Assembly: GCF_001025135.1 (NCBI RefSeq)
Contig: NZ_AP012323.1
Coordinates: forward strand, 62,001-126,000
Length of the DNA: 64,000 bases
Source of the DNA: Bifidobacterium bifidum ATCC 29521 = JCM 1255 = DSM 20456
Lineage (GTDB): Bacteria > Actinomycetota > Actinomycetes > Actinomycetales > Bifidobacteriaceae
Reading direction: 5' to 3'
Shown here in pieces: positions 1-9,875 of the stretch. Under the pieces are notes generated by a model. It did not search any database and had not been told where the DNA came from. It worked only from the letters and a program-made list of their open reading frames with translations. Position 1 is the first letter of the stretch; each line of letters starts with the position of its first letter. A program made the translations under genes and the position numbers.

Positions 1-534
1 GGCTGCTTCCGCGTCGAACTGGCCGGACCGGTTCCACGCGTGGCGTGCGCGGAGCACGGGGTGGTGGTGTCGCGCGTGCCGTGGGCGGAGCCGGGCAGCC
101 GGTTCATGCATGACTTCGAGACGCAGTGCGCGTGGCTGATGACGGTCGCCAACCAGAAGACCGTGTCCGGCTTCCTGCGCGTGGCGTGGCGGACCGCCGG
201 CGAGATCGCGCGCAGGGTCGCCGACCGGCTGGAGGCGTCGATGCCGTCGATGTTCGACGGACTCACGGCGATCGGCGTGGACGAGACGTCGTACCGCAAG
301 GGCCACACGTACATCACCGTCGTCGTCGACCACGAGCGCAAGCGGGTCATCTGGGCGCACGACGGACACGGCAAGGAGATCCTCGACCTGTTCTTCCAGC
401 GGTTGACGCCGGAGCAGCGCGCGTCGATCAGGATCGTCACCGGCGACGGCGCCAGGTGGATCGACTCGTCCGTGGCCGAGCACTGCCCCAACGCCGAGCG
501 CGTGCTGGACTCGTTCCACATCGTCTCCTGGATG
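1..534 (+). pseudogene. ISL3-family transposase, 5' part (interrupted)
   Basis: This is the N-terminal to central part of an ISL3-family transposase. The frame is open from the first base, so the true start lies left of the window. Visible features are the stretch WAEPGSRF, then VANQKTVSG, a helix-turn-helix-like region (RTAGEIARRVADRL) and a DDE-type segment with GVDETSYRKGH and VTGDGARWID. The frame reaches ...HIVSWM and is then cut by an IS256 element. Removing that element joins it in frame to GDALDQVRKRLW at 2005. A second ISL3 copy near 50.9 kb has clearly similar sequence. It is non-functional as it stands. Confidence 0.9.
527..534. repeat. Target-site duplication, left copy
   Basis: CCTGGATG directly left of the IS256 terminus; it is identical to 2005-2012. 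It is part of the ISL3 coding sequence (...SWM). Confidence 0.9.
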
Positions 535-2004
535 GAGCTTGTCAAGTTGTTTGTGTTTGGGGTGTGTTTTATAAATAAGGTTCCATTCGTTCGGGGTATG
601 CGGCCGCGAGTTGGGCGAGGGCCTGTTTCCAGTTGGTCGTCATGCGCCCCTCGATGAGCCTTCCCTCGCTTTTGCGCCTGGTTGTGTTGCCGTTTTCGGC
701 GCGTCTGAGACTGCGTTTGTCCTCGATGTCGCGGATCGCCAGCCAGAACAGCTTGACCACGGCCTGGTCGTTGGGGGAACCGGCCGCGGTCGCGGCTGAC
801 CTTGCGCAGCCGGTAGTTGAGCGATTCGATGCTGTTGGTGGTGTACACCACCCGGCGGAGCATGGGCGGGAACCGCGGGAACGGGACGAACCGGTCCCAC
901 GAGCGTTTCCACGTGGCGGCCACCGACGGGTATCTCCGGCCGAGCCCGCTTTCCGCGAACTCGCCGAGCGCCTTTTCCGCGGCCTGCCCGTTGGGCGCGC
1001 AGTACACGCTCCCGAGCGCCGCGCACACCCTCTTCCTGTCGTGGTCGGCGACGAACCTGTTGGCCGCGCGTATCAGGCGCACCACGCAGGTCTGCACGAT
1101 CGCCTTGGGCCACGTGGCCTCCACGGCCTCGGGCAGGCCCTTGAGCCCGTCGCAGCACACGATCAGCGCGTCGGCCATGCCCCGGTTGGCCATCTCGGCG
1201 CACACGTGCGCCCAGAAGGAGGCGCCCCCGTCGTCCTGGACCCATACGCCAGGCACATGCTTGAACCCGTCCATGTCGACGCCGATGGCGATGTGCGCCG
1301 CCTTGGGCGGCACCCTGCCGTTGTCGCGCACCTTGACCCTGACGGCGTCCAGGTACAAGACCGGACAGAACTCGTCCAGCGGCCGCTCCTGCCATTCGAG
1401 CACGGCGTCGCTCACCGCGTCGGTGATGTTGGATATCGTCTCGGGGCTCAGGTCCGCGCCGATCGTCTTCTCAAGGTGGTGCTGGATGCCGCGCACCGTC
1501 ATGCCGCCCGCGTACAGGGATATGATCATCTCGTCCAGTCCGCCCAGCCTCCCGGAACGCCTGGGCACCAACCTCGGGGCGAACGAGCCGTCCCTGCCGT
1601 AGGGAACCTGCACGGCCGCCTCTCCCACCGGCGTGGACAGCGTCTTGGGACACGAACCGTTGCGCGAGTTCGCATGCCCGCCGCCCGCCTTCGACCCCCC
1701 GTCGCCGGGCGCGTAGCCCAGATGCGGCGTCGTCTCGGTCTGCAGGCCGCGTTCCAGGGCGACCCTCGTGAGCTCGCCCGGCAGACCGCCGTCGCCGGTG
1801 AGCTCGATCCGCCCGCCGTCTATCCGTTCGAACAGGGGATCCAGCGCTCCCGACGCGACCAGCGAGTCCACCAGGGGCCGCGAATCCGTCACGGCGCCAT
1901 TGTCATTCCCGGCCACATCGCCGGCCATAGGCTTCACTGCCTCGGTCACCATGATCGTTTCCTTTCCATCAGATGATCCCATACACAAACAATTAGACAC
2001 CCTC
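535..2004 (-). mobile_element. IS256-family insertion sequence inserted in ISL3
   Basis: A 1470-bp element. Its ends are imperfect inverted repeats: the left end reads GAGCTTGTCAAGTTGTTTGT, and the right end read on the minus strand is GAGGGTGTCTAATTGTTTGT. The 8-bp duplication CCTGGATG (527-534 and 2005-2012) flanks it, as expected for this family. It carries one transposase gene on the minus strand. The perfect duplication suggests a recent insertion. Confidence 0.93.
569..1952 (-). pseudogene. IS256-family (Mutator) transposase, frameshifted
   Basis: The minus-strand frame from ATG 1952 encodes a Mutator-type transposase. It contains YAGGMTVRGIQHHLE, the first catalytic region PVLYLDAVRVKVRD, the second region IVCCDGLKGLPEA and the C-terminal signature YTTNSIESLNYRLRKV. 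After GRFP the frame is lost. The expected continuation NDQAVVKLFWLAIRDIE...ERMEPYL lies in another frame and ends at 569. A run of five G on the plus strand (773-777), where the expected reading needs four, explains the break. Without the correction the frame runs out of the element and off the window. A single-base slip could be decay or a sequencing error. Confidence 0.85.
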
Positions 2005-2012
2005 CCTGGATG
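2005..2012. repeat. Target-site duplication, right copy
   Basis: CCTGGATG directly right of the IS256 terminus; pairs with 527-534. Confidence 0.9.
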
Positions 2013-2528
2013 GGCGACGCCCTCGACCAGGTGCGCAAACGACTGTGGAACCAAGCCCGGCGCGAAGGCGACAAGAAGACGACCGGGACGATGCGCGGCC
2101 TGAAATACGCTCTGCTCAAGAACCCCGACGATCTGACCGACCGGCAGAACACGGCCCTCGCCACGCTCGGGGACGTCGATCCCAGGGGCCAGCTCTACCG
2201 CGCCTGGCAACTCAAGGAACTCCTCAGGACCCTCCTGCGCCAACCCGTCGAACAGGCCGAAGCCGAATTGAAACGATGGATCGGCTGGGCGTCCCGCTGC
2301 CGCATACCCGAAGTCACGGACTTATGCGGGAAGATCAGACGCCGCCGCGACGACATCCTGCGCACCATCCGCCTGGGCTACTCCAACGCCAGGCTCGAAG
2401 CGTTCAACAACAAAATCAAGGTCACCATACGCATGGCCTACGGCTTCCGCGACACCGACAACCTCATCGCCATGATCAAACTCCGATGCAGCGGCCTACC
2501 GATCCACCTGCCAGCACCCATCCCCTAA
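2005..2528 (+). pseudogene. ISL3-family transposase, 3' part
   Basis: This is the C-terminal half of the split ISL3 transposase. It starts at the right copy of the target duplication and runs GDALDQVRKRLW ... LKYALLKNP ... LYRAWQLKELLR ... SNARLEAFNNKIK ... YGFRDTDNLIAMIKLRCSG, a typical ISL3 C-terminus. It ends at TAA 2526-2528. It is in frame with the part ending at 534 once IS256 is removed, so the host gene was probably intact before the insertion. Confidence 0.9.
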
Positions 2529-2551
2529 CCCACGAAAACAGCAGAAGCCTC
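2529..2551 (+). repeat. ISL3 right terminal repeat
   Basis: The sequence ACGAAAACAGCAGAAGCCTC follows the ISL3 stop codon. The same sequence in reverse orientation occurs at about 49726-49748, next to the second ISL3 remnant, which marks it as the ISL3 terminus. A TATAAT hexamer (2553-2558) lies just outside it. It could act as a -10 box for the following gene, but no clear -35 was seen. Confidence 0.75.
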
Positions 2552-2642
2552 CTATAATTCTGTATTGGTCTTTTTCATTGATTATGATTAAAGTTCGCAA
2601 GAAGATTTGAATCCCATTCCTGATGTCGAATAGAGGCTTTAC

Positions 2643-3758
2643 ATGGCGGAAAATAAGGTGAAAAGAAAGCATCTAGTCTATGTTGACGTACTGAATATTA
2701 TGTCGTGCTTCGCTGTGGTCATGCTGCATGTTTCTTTGAATGTTTTCAATCCCTCCGACACTTACTGGACGCAAGCGGTTTTATTTCAGGCGATTGCCAT
2801 TTTCGCTGTTCCGATTTTTTTCATGATTAGTGGTATGAACCTTATTGGTTATGCTGATAAATACGATACGAAAACATTTTTTAAAAAGAGACTGTGGCGT
2901 GTAGGTCGTGCGCTCATTCTGGCAAGTGTCTTCTGCTATATCTTATTCTGCATATTTCCGTTCTCTTTTTATGGCGCCGAACAGTATGCGAGCGGAATTG
3001 GTGTTAGGGATTTTGTATCGCGTTTTTTAACGAATTCAATAAACGACATTTATTGGTTTTTGTACACAATAATTTATCTATATATGTTAACGCCGTTGTT
3101 GACTCAGATACGAAATAATAAAAAAACTCTGCAATATTTGATTGTGCTGCAGTTTGTTATTAGCATTTTAATTCCGTTAATTGAACGATTTGGCGTACCT
3201 AAAAAATATTTCGGAACCCTTTTCAATTGGCCGCTGTTCTCTTCAAGCGCATTGCTTTATTTTTTGTTGGGATTCTATATCGCCAATTACCTGTGGAAGC
3301 TTCCTCCCCTTTGGCTTGCAGGAATCATTTGTGTAATTTCAGCTGGAGCGATGTTTTTCGGTGGTTTGTACACTAACGGATACTTCGCAGTACGCGATGT
3401 TGAATACCATAGCTACGTGATTAGTGCTTCCTCTCCATTGTGTGTTATTGAGGCGGTTGCATTGTTCCTATGTGCCATGCAAGTGGAACAGCGTTTGCGG
3501 GAGATGTCTCCTACGGTTTTGCATTGTATCCGCGAGGTTTCCGGTGCATCCCTTGGCGTATACCTTTTCCATATTTTAGTGATTAATTGGATGGGAAAGC
3601 GCAATTGGGGCAATGTATCTCAATTCTGGGGAGAACATATGGGAGTACGAGCCATGGTTGTATATTTGGTTACGTTGATTGTCGTTGTCATATGTAGACA
3701 TATTCTGATGCAGATTAAGAAAATATTTACTAAGCGGAGGCCTGATTGTGTTGCCTGA
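2643..3758 (+). CDS. Acyltransferase-3 family membrane protein
   Basis: A 371-residue polytopic membrane protein with about ten hydrophobic helices, typical in length for acyltransferase family 3 (OafA/OatA-like or WecH-like). The N-terminus has the family pattern VYVDVLNIMSCFAVVMLHVS with the characteristic His at about residue 29, followed by IFAVPIFFMISG and a basic segment FFKKRLWRVGR. Members O-acylate surface sugars at the membrane. The start has AGAGG about 8 bases upstream. The gene is AT-rich against the backbone and overlaps the next gene by 11 bp, so the two are probably co-transcribed. The acceptor is likely a surface polysaccharide made in this locus, by context only. Confidence 0.8.
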   Translation: MAENKVKRKHLVYVDVLNIMSCFAVVMLHVSLNVFNPSDTYWTQAVLFQAIAIFAVPIFFMISGMNLIGYADKYDTKTFFKKRLWRVGRALILASVFCYILFCIFPFSFYGAEQYASGIGVRDFVSRFLTNSINDIYWFLYTIIYLYMLTPLLTQIRNNKKTLQYLIVLQFVISILIPLIERFGVPKKYFGTLFNWPLFSSSALLYFLLGFYIANYLWKLPPLWLAGIICVISAGAMFFGGLYTNGYFAVRDVEYHSYVISASSPLCVIEAVALFLCAMQVEQRLREMSPTVLHCIREVSGASLGVYLFHILVINWMGKRNWGNVSQFWGEHMGVRAMVVYLVTLIVVVICRHILMQIKKIFTKRRPDCVA

Positions 3759-5538
3759 AATAGTATTGCACGGAGATGAGAAGAAACGATTTGCTGGATG
3801 GGGATTCCCAGTGGTACTGGGTTTTGTCTTCGCTTGTGGAACGAATGCTTCGACTGATGCGATAGTTCCATTTGATCGTCCGTATTTTTATGCGCAGTGG
3901 CTGCTCTTTGCAGTTCTCTTCCTCGCGTTTTTTCAGATTGGTTTCAAAATCGTTCAGATGGGAGCATCTGACGGTTTAACGAAGCAGGCTTCGAAGACGA
4001 ATGCATTTTCGAATAAGTTTTTGTTGCTTCGATTTGAGTATGGCCAATCAAAAAAGTCCAAGTTCAAAGATTCTTTGAGAATCTTGGCTGCTTGGCTGCC
4101 GTATATTGTTTTGCTCTATCCAGGTGTTTTGTATTGGGATACCGGAGATCAAGTCGCGCAGTTCTTCGGAATCTCCGCTTTCGGGCAGAAGCCGGGCAAG
4201 ATCTGGGATCACCATCCTTTCTTCGATACCTATCTATACGGAGGGTTCATTTGGCTTGGTCATGCAATTACCGGTAGCTACAATGTGGGGATTTTCCTAT
4301 ATGCCATTGCACAATGTGTTTTTGTTGCCGTCGCACTTGCGTGTTGGTTGAGTTATTTGAAGGAACGTGGCGTCGGACGAGTTCCGTTGAAAATATGCGC
4401 CATGTTCTTCTGCTTCTTCCCGATCTTCCCTATAGCGTTTATGAGTCTGTCGAAAGACATCACTCATGCCGCGTTCTTTATCGCATGGCTTCTGATGTTC
4501 ATGCGCTTGGTTGACACGAAACTTGAAAAAATCAAGCAGCCTTCTTTCTTCTTTGGTTTCTTGATTCTCGGGCTGTGCTCTTCCCTGAGCAAGAAAATGG
4601 GAATGTATATCATTCTATTCTGTTTGATTATCCTCGTCTTTGGAAAATTTAGGATACGATTCAAGGCAGTGGTTGCGGGGATTGCCGCATTTCTTTTTGC
4701 AATCGTCAGTATCGTTCTGCCTAATTACTACTATCCGAGGGCGAATATCGTTCCTGGAGGTGGACAGGCTGCATTCGCGATGCCGATTGAACTCTTAGGA
4801 CGTTCGGCTCACGCGTATCCTCAGGATGTTACCGATTCGGAAAAGAAAGCCATTGAATCATATCTGGTATATTCTTGGGATCAGATTAGCACGCAATACA
4901 ATCCGTATATTGCCGATCCTGTTACGGGATACAAGTTACGCAAAGGGGCTTCTACGCCGGATTTCCTCAAGGCATGGTTAAAGATTGGTTTGAGGCATCC
5001 AATGACATATCTCAATGGTTTTGTCTGTCTTGAATCTGGATGGATCTCCTTTTCCGGAAATGATAAATCTTCTGTTTCCTATAAGGATGTAAAGAAATCG
5101 GTACAATATCCAGTGCAGTTGCAAATGGATGCCAGCGTATACACTGTCGCGAATGAAGACACTCTCGGCAAGCTAATTCCCAATAAAGACAAGAATTGGG
5201 CACAGGAAATAGTCGACAGCATTACTTCTATACTGAAATCGATTCCTGTGGTGAATGTTCTTACCTATGTGGCTTTTTGGGCATCGGTATTTCCTACGTT
5301 TATCGCTTACCTGCTATGGCGTAAGCGTAAAGAATATGTAACAGCTAAAACGATGTTCCAATTGCTGCCTTACTTCGTATCGGCAGCTTCGCTTTTCGTC
5401 TATCCTGTGTCCCGTGTAACGGGAGGTAGCCATGGTGGAGATGCTACGAGATATATGTTCCATGCATTGTTGCTTGCGCCTATCGTGATAGGGCTTTTGC
5501 TCTCGCTAAAGAAAAAGCCCCAAAAAGAAAAAAAATAG
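3748..5538 (+). CDS. Large polytopic membrane protein, DUF6020-like (GT-C-like topology)
   Basis: A 596-residue protein that starts with GTG 3748, preceded by CGGAGG at 3735-3740, and overlaps the acyltransferase gene. It has about ten or more membrane helices and a large non-membrane segment at roughly residues 330-490. Motifs include YPGVLYWDTGDQVAQFFG and WDHHPFFDTYLYG near the first helices, and SLSKDITHAAFF. This layout, with acidic residues after the first helix, resembles GT-C glycosyltransferases and matches my memory of DUF6020 proteins in bifidobacterial polysaccharide loci. No substrate can be assigned. It is low-GC and probably acquired. A lipid-linked sugar transferase role is inference. 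Confidence 0.65.
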   Translation: MLPEIVLHGDEKKRFAGWGFPVVLGFVFACGTNASTDAIVPFDRPYFYAQWLLFAVLFLAFFQIGFKIVQMGASDGLTKQASKTNAFSNKFLLLRFEYGQSKKSKFKDSLRILAAWLPYIVLLYPGVLYWDTGDQVAQFFGISAFGQKPGKIWDHHPFFDTYLYGGFIWLGHAITGSYNVGIFLYAIAQCVFVAVALACWLSYLKERGVGRVPLKICAMFFCFFPIFPIAFMSLSKDITHAAFFIAWLLMFMRLVDTKLEKIKQPSFFFGFLILGLCSSLSKKMGMYIILFCLIILVFGKFRIRFKAVVAGIAAFLFAIVSIVLPNYYYPRANIVPGGGQAAFAMPIELLGRSAHAYPQDVTDSEKKAIESYLVYSWDQISTQYNPYIADPVTGYKLRKGASTPDFLKAWLKIGLRHPMTYLNGFVCLESGWISFSGNDKSSVSYKDVKKSVQYPVQLQMDASVYTVANEDTLGKLIPNKDKNWAQEIVDSITSILKSIPVVNVLTYVAFWASVFPTFIAYLLWRKRKEYVTAKTMFQLLPYFVSAASLFVYPVSRVTGGSHGGDATRYMFHALLLAPIVIGLLLSLKKKPQKEKK

Positions 5539-5556
5539 ATGGAGTCCCTACCAAGG

Positions 5557-5610
5557 ACAATCGGGATAACGTAAGGGCGAATCATCTCGCCCTTACGTTA
5601 TCCCGATTGT
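5557..5610. terminator. Bidirectional hairpin between convergent genes
   Basis: A perfect 24-bp inverted repeat (5557-5580 and 5587-5610) with a 6-base loop, placed exactly between two converging coding regions. Confidence 0.85.
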
Positions 5611-5611
5611 C

Positions 5612-8600
5612 TTACCGCCTGCCGCGTGCTACGCGCGCGATGGCCTTCAACGCATCACGACGCCTCGAACCAATCGGCATCAATGGGTCGATGAACTTGC
5701 GGATCGGATTGTCCTCTCCGACCGCACGCTCATGTTTCGGCAGGAAGACATCCTCCGGGATTTGCGGCTCGTTCGCCAGCACCACGCGCTTGATCAGACG
5801 TTCGTAGAACGGTGTTTCGCGGGCATAACGCCAGTAGATCGAGGCGTAATCGCAATCCGGATCCACCCACGGCTTCTGGTAGCCGGCATAGTGGATGATC
5901 TGCGGATTGCTGCGCGACTTCATGTATGCGTCGTAGATATCGTTCGGTGACTGGGTGAACAGGTTGCCCACACGTCCGCCGCAGTCGTGCAACACGTTCC
6001 ATTCCCATGGCAGATACAGCACGTTACCTTCGCAGTGTGCGTTGAGCACATCCTGGTCGTTGTAGATGAACTCGTCATTCGATGCGTAAGCGAGCCATTG
6101 CTCGATGGTGTAATGCTCACGCATCGCCTTGGTATTGAGCACCAGCACACCAGCCTGGAAGTAATCGTAGGGGTTCTGCATCTTCAGCACGGTCTTCGCA
6201 TAATTCATACGCTTACCATGCTTTACGTTCAAATTGCCAAGGAAATCGATATCGCGCACTGCGCCAAGCAGCTTGCCCTGCAAATCGATGTTGTAGAGCT
6301 TTGCGATATCACCGTTGATGATGATGTCGGAATCAAGGTACAGCACCTTGTCATAGAACGGCAGGAGCTTTTGAATCAGGAAACGATAGTATGTTTCCAC
6401 ACTGATATGGGCGTTGTTGGTGGAAAGCTCATATCCGGCAAGTTCGCGGTCCACGTTGGTGAATCGCAGATTCATGTTCGGGAACTGTTTGAAGAACCCG
6501 CGCATACGTTCCTGCTTGTCCCAAGCGATGTTGCGCTGCAGTACGGTGACATCGTAGAAATAGCTCGGATCAGCGTTCTTCATGGCCGAATACACGGTGG
6601 TAGTCAGCTGTGGCACATAGTTGTCATCTGCTGCGTACACCACCGGAATGATCGGCTTGTCGGTGATATCAAGCGGTTTAAGCTGCTCGGCTGGCTCTGG
6701 ATTGGTGAAGTGCACGCACTGCAGCTCCTTGAACTTCCAGTTGGATCCGATGCGCTTGTGATGCATGAGATAGATATTCAGCAGGCGTTCGGAAAGATGG
6801 CCTGGCGTACGCAGTGCCTCTTTGCTGTACGTGCTGTAATCGGTGTTCTTATCGAATTCCTCGAGAATCGGGAACATCCATTCACAATAATCGAAGAAGA
6901 TTTCCTTCTTCATGATGAACATGTTGCAGAAGCATGCCTTGTTGCCGTTGAAGAAATCCTGCGCATCCTCCTTATAATCGGGATACATGGCGCACAGAAT
7001 CTGGTAGCAACGCTTCAAATCGTCATCATGCAGCAGAGGAGCAGCCTCCCACAGAGCGCGTGGGCTTCCATACTTGTTGATGATTACATCCAGATTGCCG
7101 AACGGTGTGGTGATGACGTCATACTGTTTGACCACGCGGGCGATGTTCTCATCGTCCAGACCGTACTTCTTCTCAGCCTTGGCGTCGATATAATCATCCA
7201 TAATTTCACCAAAGGCATTTTCCTCATGCGCTGTTTCGGAGAAATCAAAATAACGGCGGTAATGGCAGAAGCCGTAGTAGTCGGCATTGATGTTTTTCCA
7301 TGCCCAGTACTGCGTGGTCAGTTCGCAATAGCGTGGATTGAGATTGGCGATGTTCTCGCCTTCGTCATCATGGAACGCCCAAGGGAAGCGCTCGTTCTTC
7401 GGGCCGACCTGCACTGGTTGCATGATGGCGCTGCCAAAACGGTCGACGTTTTTATGCGCGGTGACGAAAATGCGGATATCCTGCTTGTCGTAGTTTTGGA
7501 ACGCTTCGGTATTGCGGGTTTTCTCGATGAGATTGGTCATATGGGAAGTGGCGATTCGCTTCATCTCATGGAATCTTATGGTGTCTGCAGATACTTGATC
7601 GGTAGGCATACTGATGGCGTTGGCTATGCTGAACCAGCTGTTCAGATCAGCGTCATGCGGAAGGAGCTGGTTATCGGAAAGCAGCGCATAAGCATCATCG
7701 CGTACGAAACGGTACAATTCGCGCCCCGTGATGGCCAGGCCGAACACAGCTTCCATTTGCTTGGCGGCCTCAACCTTCTCCGCTTCCGGAACCCTGACCT
7801 TCCAATCATTGGCAAGGATTTCGGTCGCCTTGCGCTGGAAACCTTGTGCGCAAGCGTGAAGCATATCGGAATGCTGCTCATCGGCGAATTCGTAGGCTGC
7901 ATCGAAATCCGCCTTGAAATGGCCGCAATAGCGGGCATACTTCGCAGCATCGATCATATTTGTGCCGCTTATGCCGCGACCGTAGTAATACACATATCCG
8001 CGGCATTCCTTGAAGGAATGGTAGCTGTTGGCGAATGCCGAAACTACGAAGCACTCGTAGCCGTCCTGAGATCGGCCAAGACGATCGCGGGTCATGGCGT
8101 TGAATGCTTCCTTAAGTACGGAAGTCTTGTATAAACGCTGGGTTACGCGCCAATCGACCTTGTAGCCTCGCGTTTCATCGAAAATGTCGCGGACGATATC
8201 TTCTCCAGTGGAATCGGGCGTGGGAGTGTTGTTGAAGGTTTCGCAGGCTTGGCGTTCGTTTTCCAAAAGGTCATTGGCTGCGACAACGGTAAGACCGAAA
8301 TGCAGTACGTCCACGGGATGCTTGTCGATCTCCGCGGCGAGCTGTTCGCACATATCAGGCTTGAGGGCATCATCGCCATCAAGGAAGAACGTGTATTCGC
8401 CGGAAGCGTTTTCTACGCCCGCCATGCGAGTGCGGTGTGTGCCCATATTCGGGTTGTTGGTGACTACTCGGATGCGTGCGTCCTGTGCAGCCGCCTGTGC
8501 TGCGACCTCTCCGACATTATCTGGGCTCGCATCGTTTACGACAATCGCTTCTATATCGGAGAAGGTCTGATTCCGTACTGAGTCAAGACATTCCTGCAAA

Positions 8601-8647
8601 TAATCGCCGACATTGTATGCGGGAATGACGATTGAGATTTTGGGCAT
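5612..8647 (-). CDS. Tri-domain glycosyltransferase: GT2 - DUF4422 - GT8
   Basis: A 1011-residue protein with three glycosyltransferase-type modules. Residues 1-230 are a GT2 domain: ISIVIPAYNVGDYLQECLDS, VVNDASPD and the metal-binding DGDD near residue 94. A helical linker follows. About 390-660 is a DUF4422 domain: IRIFVTAHKN, YCELTTQYWAWKN, FCHYRRYFDF. About 665-930 is a GT8 domain: PVVYAADDNYV and the DxD stretch VLYLDSDIIINGD. DUF4422 proteins are known in capsular and exopolysaccharide clusters. The DUF4422-GT8 half is paralogous to the product of 27957-29843; both end in a basic tail with PIRK. It is cytoplasmic and probably adds successive sugars to one glycan. Confidence 0.9.
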   Translation of the reverse strand: MPKISIVIPAYNVGDYLQECLDSVRNQTFSDIEAIVVNDASPDNVGEVAAQAAAQDARIRVVTNNPNMGTHRTRMAGVENASGEYTFFLDGDDALKPDMCEQLAAEIDKHPVDVLHFGLTVVAANDLLENERQACETFNNTPTPDSTGEDIVRDIFDETRGYKVDWRVTQRLYKTSVLKEAFNAMTRDRLGRSQDGYECFVVSAFANSYHSFKECRGYVYYYGRGISGTNMIDAAKYARYCGHFKADFDAAYEFADEQHSDMLHACAQGFQRKATEILANDWKVRVPEAEKVEAAKQMEAVFGLAITGRELYRFVRDDAYALLSDNQLLPHDADLNSWFSIANAISMPTDQVSADTIRFHEMKRIATSHMTNLIEKTRNTEAFQNYDKQDIRIFVTAHKNVDRFGSAIMQPVQVGPKNERFPWAFHDDEGENIANLNPRYCELTTQYWAWKNINADYYGFCHYRRYFDFSETAHEENAFGEIMDDYIDAKAEKKYGLDDENIARVVKQYDVITTPFGNLDVIINKYGSPRALWEAAPLLHDDDLKRCYQILCAMYPDYKEDAQDFFNGNKACFCNMFIMKKEIFFDYCEWMFPILEEFDKNTDYSTYSKEALRTPGHLSERLLNIYLMHHKRIGSNWKFKELQCVHFTNPEPAEQLKPLDITDKPIIPVVYAADDNYVPQLTTTVYSAMKNADPSYFYDVTVLQRNIAWDKQERMRGFFKQFPNMNLRFTNVDRELAGYELSTNNAHISVETYYRFLIQKLLPFYDKVLYLDSDIIINGDIAKLYNIDLQGKLLGAVRDIDFLGNLNVKHGKRMNYAKTVLKMQNPYDYFQAGVLVLNTKAMREHYTIEQWLAYASNDEFIYNDQDVLNAHCEGNVLYLPWEWNVLHDCGGRVGNLFTQSPNDIYDAYMKSRSNPQIIHYAGYQKPWVDPDCDYASIYWRYARETPFYERLIKRVVLANEPQIPEDVFLPKHERAVGEDNPIRKFIDPLMPIGSRRRDALKAIARVARGRR

Positions 8648-8769
8648 TGCTCTTCCTTATTTGGCCGCATTGATGTATTACTTGCTGAGCAACAGTGTAC
8701 TGTTCGACTTCGAAAAGCACACTTTGGACTACTATATACCCAGTGCTCATTGAGAAATAAGGAGGGCAT
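8648..8769. promoter_or_regulatory. Divergent promoter region
   Basis: A 122-bp gap between two divergently read glycosyltransferase genes. It holds an AT-rich TACTATATA stretch (about 8731-8739) usable as a -10 box and AAGGAGG (8759-8765) as the ribosome binding site for the rightward gene. No operator was recognised. Confidence 0.4.
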
Positions 8770-9675
8770 GTGCTGTTTGCAGATTGGTTGCGCGTGAAGA
8801 AAAATAAGTTGCGTCGTGCGGGCACGCATGTTCTGCGTGCGATGAAGAGGCGTCATCCTCAGATTATCGTTTCCATGACTTCATATCCTGCACGTATCAA
8901 TACCGTGCACCTGGCGATTCGTTCGTTGCTTGCGCAAAAAGTGTTGCCGGACAAAATCGTGTTGTGGCTCTGCAAATCGGATTTTCCGAATCGTGAAACC
9001 GATTTGCCCCAAACGTTGCGCGACGTGTTGTGGCATGATGTGGAAATCCGTTGGGTGGATGAGGACCTGAAGCCCCACAAAAAATATTTCTGGGCTTTGC
9101 AGGAATTTCCTGATGATTACGTCATCACCACCGATGATGATTTGCTGTACCGCAATACGATGATTGGCGATTTGCTCGCAGCACACGAAGCCCATCCTCA
9201 TGCGATTGCCGCTGTACGTACGCATTTGATTATGTTCAACGAGGACGGATCCCGTACCAATTATGAGGATTGGATTTACGAGGCACCTCATTACCATCCC
9301 GCGCTTGTAGGTGTGCCGTCCATGCGGATCTTCTCCACGAATGGGGCAGGCACGCTGTATCCGCCGCATACGATGCCTCCAGAGACGTTTAATGCCGAGG
9401 AAATCAAGGAAACTTGCCTGACCGCTGATGATTTGTGGCTGAAGGTAATGCAAGTGAAAGCCGGTATCCCTGTGGTTGCGGCAACAGACGATCAGTTGCT
9501 GAATTATGTGCCTGGCACGCAGGGGGAGGAAGCGTTATGCCACCAGAACACCGAAAGCGGTGTAAACAATATTGTGCTGAAGTCGATTCTGGAAGAGCTG
9601 CAAGCCAAAGGTGTGTTGGCTGACGATTTCGACAAGCGCGTTGCCGATCCTAGCTTGGATGCTTTGATTCACTAA
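8770..9675 (+). CDS. Glycosyltransferase (GT2-like, polysaccharide type)
   Basis: A 301-residue protein. The sequence opens with a basic stretch, then PQIIVSMTSYPARI and DKIVLWLCKSDFP, a pattern found in predicted capsular-polysaccharide glycosyltransferases. VITTDDDLLY is a likely metal- and nucleotide-binding DDD motif. CLTADDLWLKVMQ near residue 215 may contribute catalytic acids. No signal peptide or membrane helix is seen, so it is probably cytoplasmic or peripheral. The start is GTG 8770, just after AAGGAGG; an internal ATG at 8842 is a possible alternative. It lies divergent to the triple glycosyltransferase. Donor and acceptor are unknown. Confidence 0.75.
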   Translation: MLFADWLRVKKNKLRRAGTHVLRAMKRRHPQIIVSMTSYPARINTVHLAIRSLLAQKVLPDKIVLWLCKSDFPNRETDLPQTLRDVLWHDVEIRWVDEDLKPHKKYFWALQEFPDDYVITTDDDLLYRNTMIGDLLAAHEAHPHAIAAVRTHLIMFNEDGSRTNYEDWIYEAPHYHPALVGVPSMRIFSTNGAGTLYPPHTMPPETFNAEEIKETCLTADDLWLKVMQVKAGIPVVAATDDQLLNYVPGTQGEEALCHQNTESGVNNIVLKSILEELQAKGVLADDFDKRVADPSLDALIH

Positions 9676-9831
9676 GTGCATAGGCAGAAACTGCCGCGAT
9701 ATTTGCTGTGGCTTGTTTGACATGAATAATTGCGAGGTGGCCTCAAACAGCCACGGCTTGGTCTGCGCATTTTCCGGTTTTATTAAGCCACTGTGATTGA
9801 TTCTTCCTGTGCGTTTTGCAGTCGCCGTGAG

Positions 9832-9837
9832 TATAAT
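9832..9837 (+). promoter_or_regulatory. -10 box (TATAAT) upstream of the CAP-CWB2 gene
   Basis: A perfect TATAAT lies 38 bases before the start codon. A good -35 at standard spacing is not obvious. AAGGAG at 9864-9869 serves as the ribosome binding site. Confidence 0.5.
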
Positions 9838-9875
9838 ATGGTTTTGTTGTTACTGCAACACGTTAAGGAGAAAAG

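Noticed and set aside
633..1976. A 447-codon open frame on the plus strand across the IS256 element
   Set aside because: It is the antisense of the transposase frame and has no motif of its own; high GC keeps the opposite frame open.
5987..8134. A 715-codon plus-strand frame
   Set aside because: Antisense of the triple glycosyltransferase, which has clear domain motifs on the minus strand.
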